Source: Musa acuminata AAA Group | Taxonomy: Eukaryota; Streptophyta; Magnoliopsida; Zingiberales; Musaceae | Direction: 5' to 3' | Length of the DNA stretch: 64,000 bases | Assembly (NCBI RefSeq): GCF_036884655.1 | Contig: NC_088335.1 | Span: 43,654,501 to 43,718,500 of the forward strand | In this document: one piece after another, positions 45,139 to 56,989 of the stretch | Position numbering within the stretch: position 1 is the first letter of the stretch | Layout: each line of letters opens with the position of its first letter | The notes under the pieces: model-generated | What the model was told of the DNA's origin: nothing | What the model saw: the letters and a program-made list of their open reading frames with translations, nothing else | Database searches by the model: none | Translations under genes and position numbers: made by a program

Positions 45139-46508
45139 TGTTCTTCAATTATTGTGGAAGGTCAGAACTTCTTCAATGATGCAGAGTCTTTAGCCAGTTG
45201 CAGCCATCTTTCACTAGATTTTATACGGCTGGCAATATTAGGTATATGTAATCTCTATTAATCTGCAAACTTCTTAATCATGTTGTTCTTAGAACTTGTT
45301 GTTTCGGTTTTAGCATTCCTCCTTTTGAGTTCGGCCCGATTAGTTCTGAAAATTAAAATGTAAAGGGGCATCACCTCTTTTACCTTTATGGACAATGAGC
45401 ATCTATTTTTGCAGTCGTTTGCAGTTTCTTGGTTTGCAAGTTTGTCATTCATATTCCATTAGGCCATAATTTGACATGTTTTATCATTTTAATGCCATTA
45501 AATAGTATACTTTGTTGTCTTCTTTTTAATAAGTATTTGCGGAAGAAATTGAAGGAAACTTAATATTTCAAAATGATGCTTGCATTTATTTAAATTTCTT
45601 GGTTGTGTTTGATGTGTGCACATACTTATTCCAGATATTAGAAGTTTGAAAACTAACATTACAGAATCTAGAAGCTATATCGATTGCAATTAAAGATATA
45701 TGATTTCTTGGTTGCCATCATTGGCTGCTTGGTATCCAAATAACTCGAGATATGTTTGTTTTATGATATCAGTCAAACATCTCAATAATCACAATTCGTA
45801 TAAATATCTATCTGAGACAAATCCAATATTTATATATAATTTATCTATTATTAATTGATGCTGTTGTTGACGTTGAAGTCGAATGTTATAGCACCAGCAA
45901 CAGGGACAATTTTGGATTAAATTATGATGACTTATATGATTATGATCGTAATATTTAATAGGGTTATAATACCAGGTGGTGCTATTCTTCACGTCCGTGA
46001 CTCACGTTTGCATATTGACACACACGATGAGAAGCAAGTCTCTCAAGGAACCGCTGTTGTGAAGCACATGCGCTACTATGTCTTGTCTCTATGTCTTGAC
46101 CGAGCGGCCAAATAGACATAATTAGACGCATGATTCGTCAACAGTTGGGCCCCGCCAACAGGTGCTGTCGAAATACGACTTCGGTGGCTTCGGACGGGAC
46201 AGGTGACACGGATCCGACTGGAGGTAACGGTCACGTGAAGAAACTGACCGACACGTTTCCGTTGCGTCTAATACCACGGTGACGGAGAATATTCGCCACG
46301 GGTTCCTCTGCCCCTGCGGAACACGCTATCTGCTAAACTCCTCATAACAAACCACCACCTTCCCCTCCTCCAAACGGCAGCGGAAGAAGAAAGGCCGAGG
46401 CTTTCGTTTCCTTTCTTCTTCTCCTCCTCCTCCTCTCCCCTCCTGCATCGCCGTTTTCTTTCCGTGGGAACGGGGTCTGATCTGTACAGGGTGGGGGGAA
46501 GCCGGGAG
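45139..46508. other. Intergenic: CDC5 3' UTR and TMEM41-like promoter
   Basis: The first half is AT-rich and includes the CDC5 3' UTR. From about 45960 it becomes GC-richer, with CACGTG-type core sequences near 46230, and leads into a CT-rich leader. No coding exon was seen. Confidence 0.6.
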
Positions 46509-49499
46509 ATGGGCGGCCGTCGGAGGTTCCCGTTGTCCCGCCTGGAGGTGGCGGCGGCCACGGGGGTTTTGGCGAGCTACATGTTGGGGCTCGTGGGGCT
46601 GTACCTGACGATGCCCGCCTCTGACTACCGCTTCCTTAAACTCCCTCGCACCCTCGAGGACCTCCGGATCCTCAGGTTTGGACCCGGATATGCTTTCCTC
46701 GTCGTCGATAGCTCATCTTTGGCTTAAAGTTCGCGTGCTTTTTTATGTTTTGGTGTTCAAGGGTGTCTTTCGGGTGGCTTGATTGTTTGGGTTCTTGATT
46801 CGGTTCTGCTTGTTCTTCACCGATTAGATCTCGATGAAGGGAATGGAGCAGTACCTATATTGTTATGTGGATCTTATTTCTTGGATTTCTTTTGAATATT
46901 GCATTGCTTCGGTGAATTGAGTTGGTGAATGTGTAAACGGGTAATGAGCTACGTAATTGTCAATTTACAGTATCTTTACGAAGAACAATGTACATATTTC
47001 ACATTTTGATTCCATGAGCTAACCTTCCGTGCGTTAGAATTTGTCAAGACAAGAGGATAGTTGTTTGAAGAAGAATGCTCTGTAGATTCATAGAAAGATT
47101 GGTAATTTTTCTGAGCACAGCCGAGTGGTCTTTCTGGGTAGGCAGAGATGGCTACCTTATTCTGTCAAGTACCACTTTTTGGTTTATTTGCTTGCTTATG
47201 ATCTATCTAACTTTCATAGTCACCTGCATTAAAAAAAATTTAAATCTTGACATATTAAGTATTTTTTAGGTACCTAGTGTTAGAGATTTCATGTAGGCTT
47301 TCGCAAAGAATCACCTTTTGCTTAAACTTTTTAGAATAATAATGAAAATTTACTCAAAATAATTTGGCTTGGTTAATATTTGCATGGGATGAACTAAGTT
47401 ATTTGTTAATTCTAGAAAGAAGTAGAAAAAAGGTTATGTATATTTATTGCGCATGTGAAGCAATGACCCAGACCATGTTGAAGTTGTGCAGTAAATTGAA
47501 TTGACATCGGACTACTCAATGTCTTTAAGAAAATTGACAAAGATTAAAACCTATGAGTCATATGTCAGCAGCCATTAGGTCAAAGAAAGCTGCTAAAAGT
47601 ACACATTAGTGGATGTCTTCTTCCAAATTTCAAGGCATAACTCTTTCATAATTCACTTGGGCCCGAAGATTAGGATTTCCCTTTTCCCACTCTTGAATAA
47701 TTTTTATCTTAAAATTTAAATTGTAGAAAGTTGTACCTCTCAGATGTAACACTAGTTCTGGTCAAAAGTCAGATGCAAAATGGTTTGAGGAGTGGTCACA
47801 CTACATGTGCCCATATGTCAGCTTTCTATACTTTTTACATTCTGTGGTTTGTCATTCTAGCTGTTCCAAATTGGATAAAGACAAGGTATGCTAGATTTTC
47901 TTTTACTTTAGGTCACTAGCTACAGTTACTAACTGCAAACTTAGTAAAAAGTATAGAAAGCTGAGGTTAGAGGAGTGGACACACTACCTCATGCCAATTT
48001 ATTTGTTACCATTACTTTATCTGTGTTATATTGCTGGTGGTGTGCCATCATGTGCCCATATGTCAGCTTTGTACAACCTCAGCTTTCTATACTTTTTTAC
48101 ATTCTGTTGGTTCTGATCCTAGCAGCTCCAAATTGGATAAAGACAAGGTATGCTAGATTTTCTTTTACTTTATTTAGGTCACTAGCTACAGTTACTAACT
48201 GCAAACTTAGTAGTTCTAAATTCAACAATTATGCCTTAAGAACTTTGTTCACTTCAAATGTTCTCTTGCATAAGTTGGAATTTTTTTATGAACCAAGACA
48301 AACGCTGAGAATTTTGAACCATGTGCAGGGATCATCTAGAAAGCTACACAAGCGACTACACTATGCAGGTCTTGATGTGCTACTTTACAGTTTACATCTT
48401 TATGCAGACCTTCATGATCCCAGGAACTGTGTTTATGTCACTACTAGCTGGAGCCCTCTTTGGAGTTGCTGGAGGCATGGTTTTGGTGATTGTTGCTGCA
48501 ACTGCCGGTGCCTCTTCCTGTTTTTTCCTGTCGAAGATGATAGGAAGGCCCCTGGTTTTCTCATTGTGGCCAGATAAGCTGACTTTTTTCCAGGCTCAGG
48601 TAAACTGGAAGAACATTATGTGTTGCTACCATAAGTTTCATGATAGTCCTTTATAATAACCAGGACTTGGAATTTAAAATTGGTTTAATTCAATCTTGCT
48701 TACTGAGTGCTTGAAATTTCATGTTTATAACCATTCTGATTTAAGAGTTGTGCTACGAGAAACACTGCCCTATGTTCTAAGGGATTTGATTGATTCATCT
48801 TGCTTGTACCATCTAGAAAATCTTCAATTTAAATTTTCTACAGCAGCAAACAATCTAAGTGGTGCATATATGATATCGCCTATGTTCTCTCATTAGCATA
48901 GACATCTCAATTTGTTCTTACCAATTTATTTAGGCATTAAATTTATACTTATGACCTTGAATGTTGAACTGTGATTTCTCATTGCTATGTTAGATTTTGA
49001 TCATTTGAAATCTTGAAATCTTTGTTTATCTTGCCCATCCTTTCCTCACAATTTACAAAATAGTATTTCCTCATTTCTCTGCATCTTACATTGCATCTTA
49101 ATCTGCTTGATGCAGTATCTGTGCTGACAGGTTGCAAAACGAAGAGAGAAGTTGTTTAACTACCTGCTGTTCCTTCGAGTCACGCCGACACTGCCGAACA
49201 CATTCATTAACATGGCTTCTCCCATAGTCAATGTGCCCTACCGTGTTTTCTTCTTGGCTACTTCAATTGGGCTCATCCCTGCAGCATACGTCACCGTGCG
49301 GGTATCATTCCTTCCGTTCTGCTTCATCATGAAATTGCCCAAGTAGGTACTGATCACCTTGTTTGATTCCCAGGCAGGAACAGCTCTTGGTGAATTAAAG
49401 TCGGTGGCCGACCTGTATGATTTCCAATCAATAGCTACAATCTTCTTCATAGGAATTGTTACATTGACACCTACATTTTTAAGCAAGGGTCAGAAGTGA
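46509..49499 (+). CDS. TMEM41/VTT-domain (SNARE-associated Golgi, DedA-like) membrane protein
   Basis: Exons 46509-46675, 48329-48599, 49131-49301 and 49374-49499 join in frame to 244 residues. There is an N-terminal membrane helix (EVAAATGVLASYMLGLVGLY) and a plant TMEM41-type MPASDYRFLKLPRTLEDL segment. The VTT core has VYIFMQTFMIPGTVFMSLLA, the Gly-rich re-entrant GALFGVAGG, and then FLRVTPTLPNTFINMASPIV, whose R-TP-PN pattern is diagnostic. Two more helices follow, ending FLSKGQK. In animals and yeast, VTT proteins are ER/Golgi lipid scramblases used in autophagosome formation and vesicle traffic; the same role here is by family. Intron 1 (1.65 kb) contains a local duplication; intron 3 is only 72 bp. 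No defects are seen. Confidence 0.93.
47785..48215. repeat. Local direct and inverted duplication inside TMEM41-like intron 1
   Basis: A block of about 150 bp at 47806-47945 recurs at 48051-48214 (GTGCCCATATGTCAGCTTT ... AAATTGGATAAAGACAAGG ... TAACTGCAAACTTAGTA). A leading string (GAGGAGTGG.CACACTAC) occurs at 47788 and 47970. The segment AAAGTATAGAAAGCTGAGGTT (47946-47966) is the inverse of a segment at 48077-48097, so the copy was made by a complex rearrangement. Confidence 0.9.
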
Positions 49500-50255
49500 A
49501 GTGCATGATCTCAGTTGGAAACAATCATTCCTTGGATGCAAAGTTATCTGATCATCCATCTGTGTATTTCAACTTCAGTAGAAGACCATTCTCTTCCAAT
49601 CCTCATAGAAGACTCAATCTTCAGTGGCAATAGCCAACATGGGTTTTGCTTGGAGTCAATTCTCTGATGCTATGCTATGTTTGCTCAGTTGACCCAACTT
49701 ATCTGAACAACTTCTGATGCTCGCTTCTACTGAACATGTAATCAAATAAATCAGCCATTCCTTCTGTGACCTGCCACATTAAATGATTAAGAAACATCTG
49801 TTGAGTGCTATGCTGCTGAACTCATCTGAATTCGTTGATGTTTTATTATTGCAATGATCAAAGAAGTCTATGTGCTGAGTCACACTTGAATAATGTTAGA
49901 TTGGATAGACACTTGAATCAAAGGTTCATTCTATGTCAGTTTGTGATGAGTTGACTTGTTTCTTTAGCAAACATTGCAAGAAGCCCGTGTGCTATTACAC
50001 AGTTGAACAAATCAAAATTAATCAGCATTTGTTCCTTAAATCTTGACAGGTTGACTCTAAATTTATTTTTGACTGCAAGAAATGTATGCACAAATTTTGA
50101 CTGCAAATTTTATTTAATGCTGTTGTGCATGTACAATAAAATGAAATTTATACACATGCTGCCATGCATAAATCCCAACCTACTTAAATAGTTTTTTATG
50201 TTTATTTTTATTTTTTCACTATATGGATCTCAATGTTTGATAGTTATATACATAT

Positions 50256-50318
50256 ACATCTATATATATATATATACAAACATACATATATATATATATA
50301 TATATATATGTATGTTTG

Positions 50319-50400
<82 letters not shown>

Positions 50401-50495
50401 CATATATATATATATATGTATATATATATATGTATATATATATACATATATATATACATATATATATATATACATATATATACATATATATATAT

Positions 50496-50551
<56 letters not shown>

Positions 50552-50566
50552 GTTTATGTGTGTGTA
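50256..50566. repeat. Long compound (TA)n/(TACA)n microsatellite
   Basis: About 310 bp made almost wholly of TA with interspersed CATA/TGTA units. All frames are open on both strands only because of the repeat. Confidence 0.98.
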
Positions 50567-50689
50567 AAATTTGATCAAGGGATCATATTTTGAAGAATTA
50601 AGAATCTTATCATGTAAGATAGCTAATATCTTACTAAGTATAACCCTAGTAAGATGATATATGTGTATGTAGAGATAGAGAGAGATAAT

Positions 50690-50800
50690 AGACATAATAG
50701 ATTTTACTAGAAACTATAAATATTGATTTTTTTTTTTTAGTCTAATTAACGTAAAAGATCCATATATTAGAGACCTTAAATAGTTAGGATATTACTGCTT
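50690..50800 (+). mobile_element. Possible LINE tail remnant
   Basis: GACATAATAGATTTTACTAG, then GAGACCTTAAATAGTTAGGATATTACTGC, reads like DLK-LGYYC, echoing the RTE LINE end at 34080-34110. Short and weak. Confidence 0.35.
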
Positions 50801-51002
50801 TGTCCACAACTTACTCGTGCTTTAGAGCTTCACATGTTCTTCATAGCAAGAGAAGGAGGACAGGTTTTGTTGATTATTATATGAACTGCTTTCAGTTTGC
50901 AGTTTTCTTCTACTGCATGAAGTTAATTCTACAAACAAAGAAATATAATGGGAAGATTTCGTCCTTCGTACTCCCAATCAACCAACGGATGCAAGAAACA
51001 TG

Positions 51003-51542
51003 TTACAGATCCTTCCAGATAGGAGACCGAGGGAAGAGCACGTCCGGCGACGGCGGCGGCAGAGGTTGAAAGGCCAGCGGCGAGAACGGGTTGCTGGGAG
51101 AGAGAGGCAGCTGAGGGTGGAGGAACCCAGGTGACTGCAGGTGCAAGAACTCGCTGGGCGACTGAAGGTCGAGCGGCGGCGGAGAAGGAGGATGAAGGGA
51201 CGAGGCGGCGGCGCGGCGGGGCCCGTCGGAGTGGAGGAGGGAGGTCTCCAGGAAGCGCAAGTAGGCGGAGAAGGGAGACTCGGCGGGTGGCGGCGCGAGA
51301 GGGGCGGGGCGGGGAGGAACGGGAGCCTGTAGCGGCGGGGGACGGGACTGGTTGAGGCGGCGCGGGCGAGGAAGGGCAGAGGAGGCGCCGGTGAGCTGCT
51401 GAACCACTGACCGGAAGTCGCTACTGCGGATGTTGTAGACGCGCGGCTGGCGCGGGAGTGGCGGCCCGCGGTTGACGGCTGCGGCCTCCTTCTTGATGAC
51501 CTTGTTGACTCCGAGACCATTGTGGTTCTTGGAGTTCTCCAT
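51003..51542 (-). CDS. VQ-motif protein (transcriptional co-regulator)
   Basis: Single-exon gene of 179 residues starting MENSKNHNGLGVNK. The VQ core FRSVVQQLTG is at about residues 43-52, preceded by RQPRVYNIRSSD, a spacing typical of IKU1/VQ9-like proteins. The rest is proline- and serine-rich and probably disordered, ending SPIWKDL. VQ proteins bind WRKY factors, and some are MAP-kinase targets, in the nucleus; the partner here is unknown. The frame is open a further 15 codons upstream, but alignment with the usual short N-terminus favours the ATG at 51542. A GA-rich stretch and an AT-rich promoter lie upstream (51600-51760). Intronless structure and GC-rich coding are normal for the family. 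Confidence 0.88.
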   Translation of the reverse strand: MENSKNHNGLGVNKVIKKEAAAVNRGPPLPRQPRVYNIRSSDFRSVVQQLTGASSALPRPRRLNQSRPPPLQAPVPPRPAPLAPPPAESPFSAYLRFLETSLLHSDGPRRAAASSLHPPSPPPLDLQSPSEFLHLQSPGFLHPQLPLSPSNPFSPLAFQPLPPPSPDVLFPRSPIWKDL

Positions 51543-52003
51543 TCCTCGATATTCTCTTCTTCTTCCTTTCCTCTGTGCTTGATTCAAAGAGAGCTGCGAG
51601 AATCGATAAGACAGTGTCAGAAGGAGAGGTTTGCGTTGGTCTTTGTTTCAGACTGTCGTTTAGGATGGGGAAGTTGGAGGATAAGTATCTAAAACCGCGT
51701 ATTTAGGAGAGAGAGAGAGATAGTGGACGTCAATGAGTCAAAGGTTAAGACACATTATATTACACATGTAGATGCTTACACATCAGTTCATTTATACATA
51801 GAGCTCTGACCATTGACTTTGAGTTGTTCTTTGGGGTGACTTCAGAGGGCAGGGAGAGTCAAGGAGGGAATGGTGAGGAAGGGGAAACACAAGAGACTGT
51901 ATTCATGTCAACCGATATCACACTAATAAATCATCAATCGACCCCAAACGTTGTTATTGGTATTATATCAATCGAGGAATATAGATAGCCTAAGTGGTAA
52001 CAG

Positions 52004-52058
<55 letters not shown>

Positions 52059-52219
52059 CTTATCGTCTATTAGATATTACTTCATCTATTCGACATCGAA
52101 ATTGTATCCCCGTATGAATTTGAGATGATTGATTTATTGAAGATATTTGACACAAAGTTTGAGAGGTATTTTTTTCATAAAATATTTTAAAAATTTAGTA
52201 TCTATTTTAATTATACCAT
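51543..52219. other. VQ gene promoter region with microsatellites
   Basis: Holds the VQ leader and promoter on the - strand, a GA run (51706-51721) and a TA run (52009-52056). No gene was seen. Confidence 0.6.
52009..52056. repeat. (TA)n microsatellite
   Basis: About 48 bp of TA dinucleotides next to the decayed LTR at 52220. Confidence 0.97.
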
Positions 52220-52835
52220 AATATCTTGAACCTAGTTGATTTGTCTAAGCCATATGGTATCCTTACGTATTTGTCCACAGAGAGTCAGTCTTCCATAAAC
52301 CTATTATGGTTCATTTAGAATCTATAAAAGAGAAGACGAATTAGAGAAAGTATTTAGCTCGAGAACTACAAACAACTATTTTAACAAATACTAGGCAATG
52401 TAAATTACAAACTTCGTAATTCTAAACGGACACACGACAAAGGATCTAAGGTGGTCTGCCATGATCAAAAGTTCCCACATAACACTACTATGGAACAAGA
52501 CAGTGAATCAGACCTCGACACTACCCCAAATACTCATCCAATTATGTGTCACCTGGGTAGCTCTTGGGTATTGTGTTGTTTGACACTCTACACCACTCTT
52601 TAGAGTTAGAAAACCCTTAAAATAGTTGCTTGGATGACTTGTTTTTGAGTAGTTATGCATCTACGAGACAACTACACACACCTATATTTATAAGCCTAAA
52701 ATGACTATAAAAGTTAATCAAAATAGACTACCAAATCTACTACCTATATATTGTGTAAAGTATGAATAAAATTGAAAGACTTGGACGCACATGAGTATTA
52801 CATCGAATACTTTATTTATAGCTTTGTCAATAATA
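52220..52835 (-). repeat. Decayed LTR (3' LTR of the inverted copy)
   Basis: Similar to 60628-61264 along its length (shared TATAAAAGAGAAGACGA, GGGTAGCTC.TGGGTA, GACACTCTA.ACCACTCT, AAAGTATGAATAAAAT). The outer end near 52220 is blurred. Confidence 0.75.
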
Positions 52836-55000
52836 TTCTCCCTCATTTATTCCTTCAATATCCTCGTCGAAGCTTTTGTAGATGCTGTATCTCCTCGCCT
52901 TTATTGAATCTTCAATCTTTTGCTCCAATTGCAACACGCCTCTTGGCTCTTAGCTGCTCTTTGTCGTTGTTGCTGAGTAGTCAAACTTTGACCTACCATG
53001 CTACTTCTACTTGCTAATGACATTGATTGTGGTATGAGATCGACCAAATTGTGTTAATCTTAATTGGTTCTTACGAATTCTTCGAAAAATATCTTTCTTG
53101 TTATGTACTAATCTCTCAAACATCTCATGCTACTTGAACTAGGTGAATGCCTATTAGAGCTTTAATAAACATCGCCTCATAGACTTTAAATTTTTTTGCT
53201 TTTTCCTCCACAAAATTAGCCTATCGATTTCTCTTCTACTTAGTTGTCGTGTCTAAGTTAGTTTGCATCACTTTTGCTTTCGATTGATATTTTGTTGGAA
53301 AATAAAATGAACAATCTACTCTTAATAGAACCGATCACCATTAGTGAGAATTTGATAACTATTATCTTTCACTTTCTTCGAAAGGTCTTTGAATGTATGT
53401 AGAGCTCATCTACTAGATAAATAGGAGAACTGAAATACTCGGTTTTACTCATTCTCTTCAGAGTTAAGAAGGTAAAGATTACTTAATTTCACTCATCACC
53501 TTGAGAGTTACACCCTATGCATTAAGCTAGTTATTAGCCTTCGCTTGTTCTTTACTTATACTTCTGAAATACTCGAAGTATTTGTACTCATTATATTGAG
53601 TTAGTTACTATAATTCACCTTTTCACTCCTATCAAATTTCTGGAATGCTAAAAGTTTTACTCGAAAAGAAAAAATTTTGTCCTAACTTAGAGTAAGTGTC
53701 CATTAGTTTTGGTCACCTCTAGGATTATGCTATCTTCTCCATTATCTCTGTCGCCTACTCCTTTGAGTAGAAAAAGTATAATATCATATATTGCCTATTT
53801 CATTCCTTAGTCGAGCATTCATATATTACCCCGAAGTCTCTCATTTTTGCCAATATTGATGAGAAGCTCATTAACACTAGTCTTACGAAGTTCCCTAGCC
53901 TCTACCCTTTAATTTTACCTTGGTACTTGGAGTTTGCTTTGCATTCTCTATCTCCTGGGCTTCTTTCACATCCAAGCGCTCTCCCTCAATAAGAGTAAAG
54001 GATTGAACTATTCTACCATGATCCATTGTACCATATCACCTACTAGTAATATCTCCATTACTTTTTTTTTATCTTTGTGGGATGAACTCGGAGTACAATA
54101 TCTCCATATGTGGTCTTTGCTAGCACATCGTAGGTCCTCTGTCACCTTTAATTGTGTTCGCTCCTTTGAGAATCAATCTTCATCCATCCGCTCTCGGGTC
54201 ACACCCGGATGAAGTATAGCCTTAAGATAGTTCGTTGCCTAGCAGCCCTCGAAGGCCATTGACTTCGTTGAAATTGGTGCACCACTGTTTAGATCCTAGG
54301 CGTCTACCCCCCAACATAATTTTTGTTGCGCACCATATCCTTTGCAGCAACTTAAATGGTAGTACTATGATATTCTTCAAGAGTATCTACCTTTGTACCC
54401 TATTTTCTCGTACTAAGACATTTTAGCCCCAACTTTGCTTTTGTAAGGTGAGTCACGTTAGTTCCTCCATCAAATGCTTCGTCGAAATAAAATGCATACT
54501 CCTCGAAGTATTATTCAAATTTGGCATCATGTTCTCTTTTCTATGTCGACTCTCTTTATGTGGCTTGTTCACTTCACTAAGTTTCACTTAAGTTGCTCCC
54601 ATCATCGGTTTGCATTGAGTTGATGGTGGCCCTCGTACCTGCCATTTCACGGGTCAGTTCTCTGTTGAGTATAATCTTCACATCAACTCTAAGTGTGCAT
54701 TCATTTGGTATTGCCTTGAGTCGCTCCCTCAATCTCGTAATGCATTACCTTATGCAAGATCATGTGACAAATCTTTGCTACTCACTTATTCCATTGAGTT
54801 TTATAAAATTTTTGTCTTAAGACCTACTCAACATATGTGATCCATTACACATGATTCTCTTTTTGGAGAATCGAGACTTATCGTTCTTAGATATATGTCA
54901 TATTGGAACAACTTTTCTCGTCGCATTCTTCCCTTTAGAATTTCGAAGATCATCATCCCCTTAGACTACTATGCCTTGCTGAACAAACTCAACGAGAGAA
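52836..55000 (-). mobile_element. Interior fragment of the inverted LTR element
   Basis: Its reverse complement matches the left element around 1610-4620. Examples are GTTCAG near 54990 with TAGTC.AAGGGGATG, the TTGAGTTGATGGTGGCCCTCG string near 54610, and the TCGAAAGGTCTTTGAA string near 53380. No ORF with a known domain. Confidence 0.8.
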
Positions 55001-55044
55001 TATCTTACCTTACAAAATCATTTTTGAACACACACATGAGAATA

Positions 55045-56600
55045 GTAGCAAGAAATCCAGTTCACACATGAATTAACAATTAAGAACCAATGAATCTCTA
55101 AATGTTGGGGCATAGAGGATGTCCTTCTTGAGTACTTTGCCATCCTTTCTTCAAAAGATACATCAGCCTTTTTCCATGTCACAAAAAAAAAAAAAACTCA
55201 ACATCCAATTCCCTATCCTCCGACATATCCACATTAATATTGGGGTATGTTTGTACATTGATCTCTATGACCCGATCATCATCGTAAAGGATATTGAAGT
55301 GGATGTGTTTAAAGATAAAGTACTTGTCTTTGCCCGAATGACCCCCTCAATCTTGCCCATCAAACCCCATGAAGGCAGATCATAAGTAATAGTCCTTTGA
55401 TACAGCAGCATGTCTGAACTTTGCAACATCTTCTTTTGACATGTTTTTTTTGACAAAGAGACTTTTGACTGCTGCTCCTCCAAGAAAATATAATTCGTAC
55501 GGTGCATCGACCAAACGATCACCATTTAGAACTTCTTCCCCAAGGGCTTCCGTCTTTTCGGTAACATGCTCTAAATCAACAAAGTTTCGTAAAGAGTTGT
55601 ACACACTCATAAACGTACAAATAGTGTTTGCTAACAGGACTCATCATGCAGCTCAGAAGTCGATGGAACAGTAAGGATAAGTGAATAATAATAACCTGGT
55701 GAGCAGAATGGCAAGTCATAGGAACGATATGTCTCGCTGCAGATGCAAAAGGGAAATATGACTGTCACATTCAAGAAACACTGAAATGTTAAAAGTAAAT
55801 GATAAATATCCTAAAACAAGAGCATCATTAGAATGCCAAAGACAGGGTCAAAGGCAGCAGAATTAACAGGGCCTGGCTCACAATCCAACCAGCAGAACTG
55901 ATACCACTACAATGTGAAGCACACCAAAGTATAAAATCCCTGAGATTTAATAGAGTTTGGTTTTTCATAAAAGAAACTATTGAGAAACCAAAATAACAAT
56001 CGATGGTAAAGGATCGGAAACACTACTAAAACATGAAGCACTCAAAAATTAGCTTTGCTTGATCGGACTCAGAAATCAAGAAGCATGCAAATGATCCAAG
56101 ATCACAAATCCCTAATCTTGAATGCGGAATTTGACTTATTTAATGAAAAAGCAACTATCCACGCGAATCAAAATAAGCTTACAAAACAGTGAACGATCGG
56201 AGCGACGAAAACACGAAGCATGCGAAATCAAAGACGATTTTTAGCTTTGAATGACGCTTAATGGAGACTTCGGTATTTCTATCGATAAAACAAAAACCAC
56301 CGACTAAGAGAAATAAAATTAAACTACAAAAGCGACTCATGATCCTGCGTTCATTCTAAATCACAAAACAAGCAAACAGATGATCGCATTCTTGAAGAAA
56401 AGAAAGGGACACAGACAAAGATCTATTCGCTTCAAATGATGCGCAAAACACGAACCTAAATAGCAAATTCAGCGACGAAGGAGGAATTCGAAACCGATAA
56501 TGACGCAAGAATCGAAAGGAAATCACCTGGGGTTGTGGAAAGGTCCGACCTAATTGGCATACAGGGGGACATGATCAGCCCTAAAGTCCATACGTTTCGC
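55045..56600 (-). pseudogene. 5' fragment of a second TM9SF/TMN gene
   Basis: Read on -, the remains are exon 1 (about 56600-56527, DHVPLYAN then VGPFHNP, with TAG in place of the Lys between), exon 2 (55736-55696, 41 nt, ETYRSYDLPFCSP) and exon 3 (55570 to about 55045; HVTEKTEALGEEVLNGDRLV, then after shifts KYFIFKHIHFNILYDDDRVI and RMAKYSRRTSSMPQHLEIHW). Exon sizes and junctions match the left pseudogene. It stops at HWFLIVNSCV, where retroelement sequence begins. The signal peptide, most of the membrane domain and the rest of the gene are absent. A 14-bp A/T run interrupts exon 3 near 55183-55196. Its intron 1 (about 0.8 kb) has no LTR insertion. Confidence 0.88.
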
Positions 56601-56989
56601 TGAAAGAAGAGGCTTGCTCACCTTCGTTCCCGAGCCGAGGAAGACCGAAGGGGGCGATCGGCTCGCTGGTGGATCTCGGCGATACATACAAAGAAGCTGA
56701 AGGCACGTGCGAAAGTTAATTTCAAATTAAATATATATATAATGCAACGATAAAATCTAATTAGTCTAATTAATTTGGGGGCTTCCAGAACTAACTTATT
56801 GGATTCGATTCAAGAATCGAATCTGTCCAATCCCGCGCGGCCATTGCCTATATAGGCGTATCCCTCTCCTCTCCCACTCCCACTCTGTCTTCTCGCCTGC
56901 CTCTCGCCTCTCCTCTGCTCCATTCTCCTTCTCCTCCTCCTCGTTGATTTCCTCACCTCTCTTAGTCAAGAAACCGTCTTTAGTCGTCC
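56601..56989 (+). promoter_or_regulatory. NAC gene promoter and leader
   Basis: CTATATAG at 56848-56855 makes a good TATA box, followed by a CT-rich leader of about 100 bp before the ATG at 56990. The start of the TMN fragment lies immediately upstream on the other strand, so the two were once divergently arranged. Confidence 0.6.

Larger units (their letters stand above)
49500..51002. other. Intergenic: TMEM41-like 3' end, long SSR, LINE trace
   Basis: Contains the 3' UTR of the TMEM41-like gene, a very long TA/CATA microsatellite (50256-50566) and a possible LINE tail (50690-50800). Long open frames in the SSR are artefacts of TA repetition. Confidence 0.7.

Noticed and set aside
47975..48577. 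200-codon open frame on + overlapping the TMEM41-like gene
   Set aside because: It runs from the duplicated intron through exon 2 in the wrong frame. The frame with TMQVLMCYFTVYIF matches the VTT family and has proper splice sites.
50198..50695. Several long open frames on both strands rich in Ile-Tyr
   Set aside because: They are translations of a TA/CATA microsatellite and have no codon meaning.
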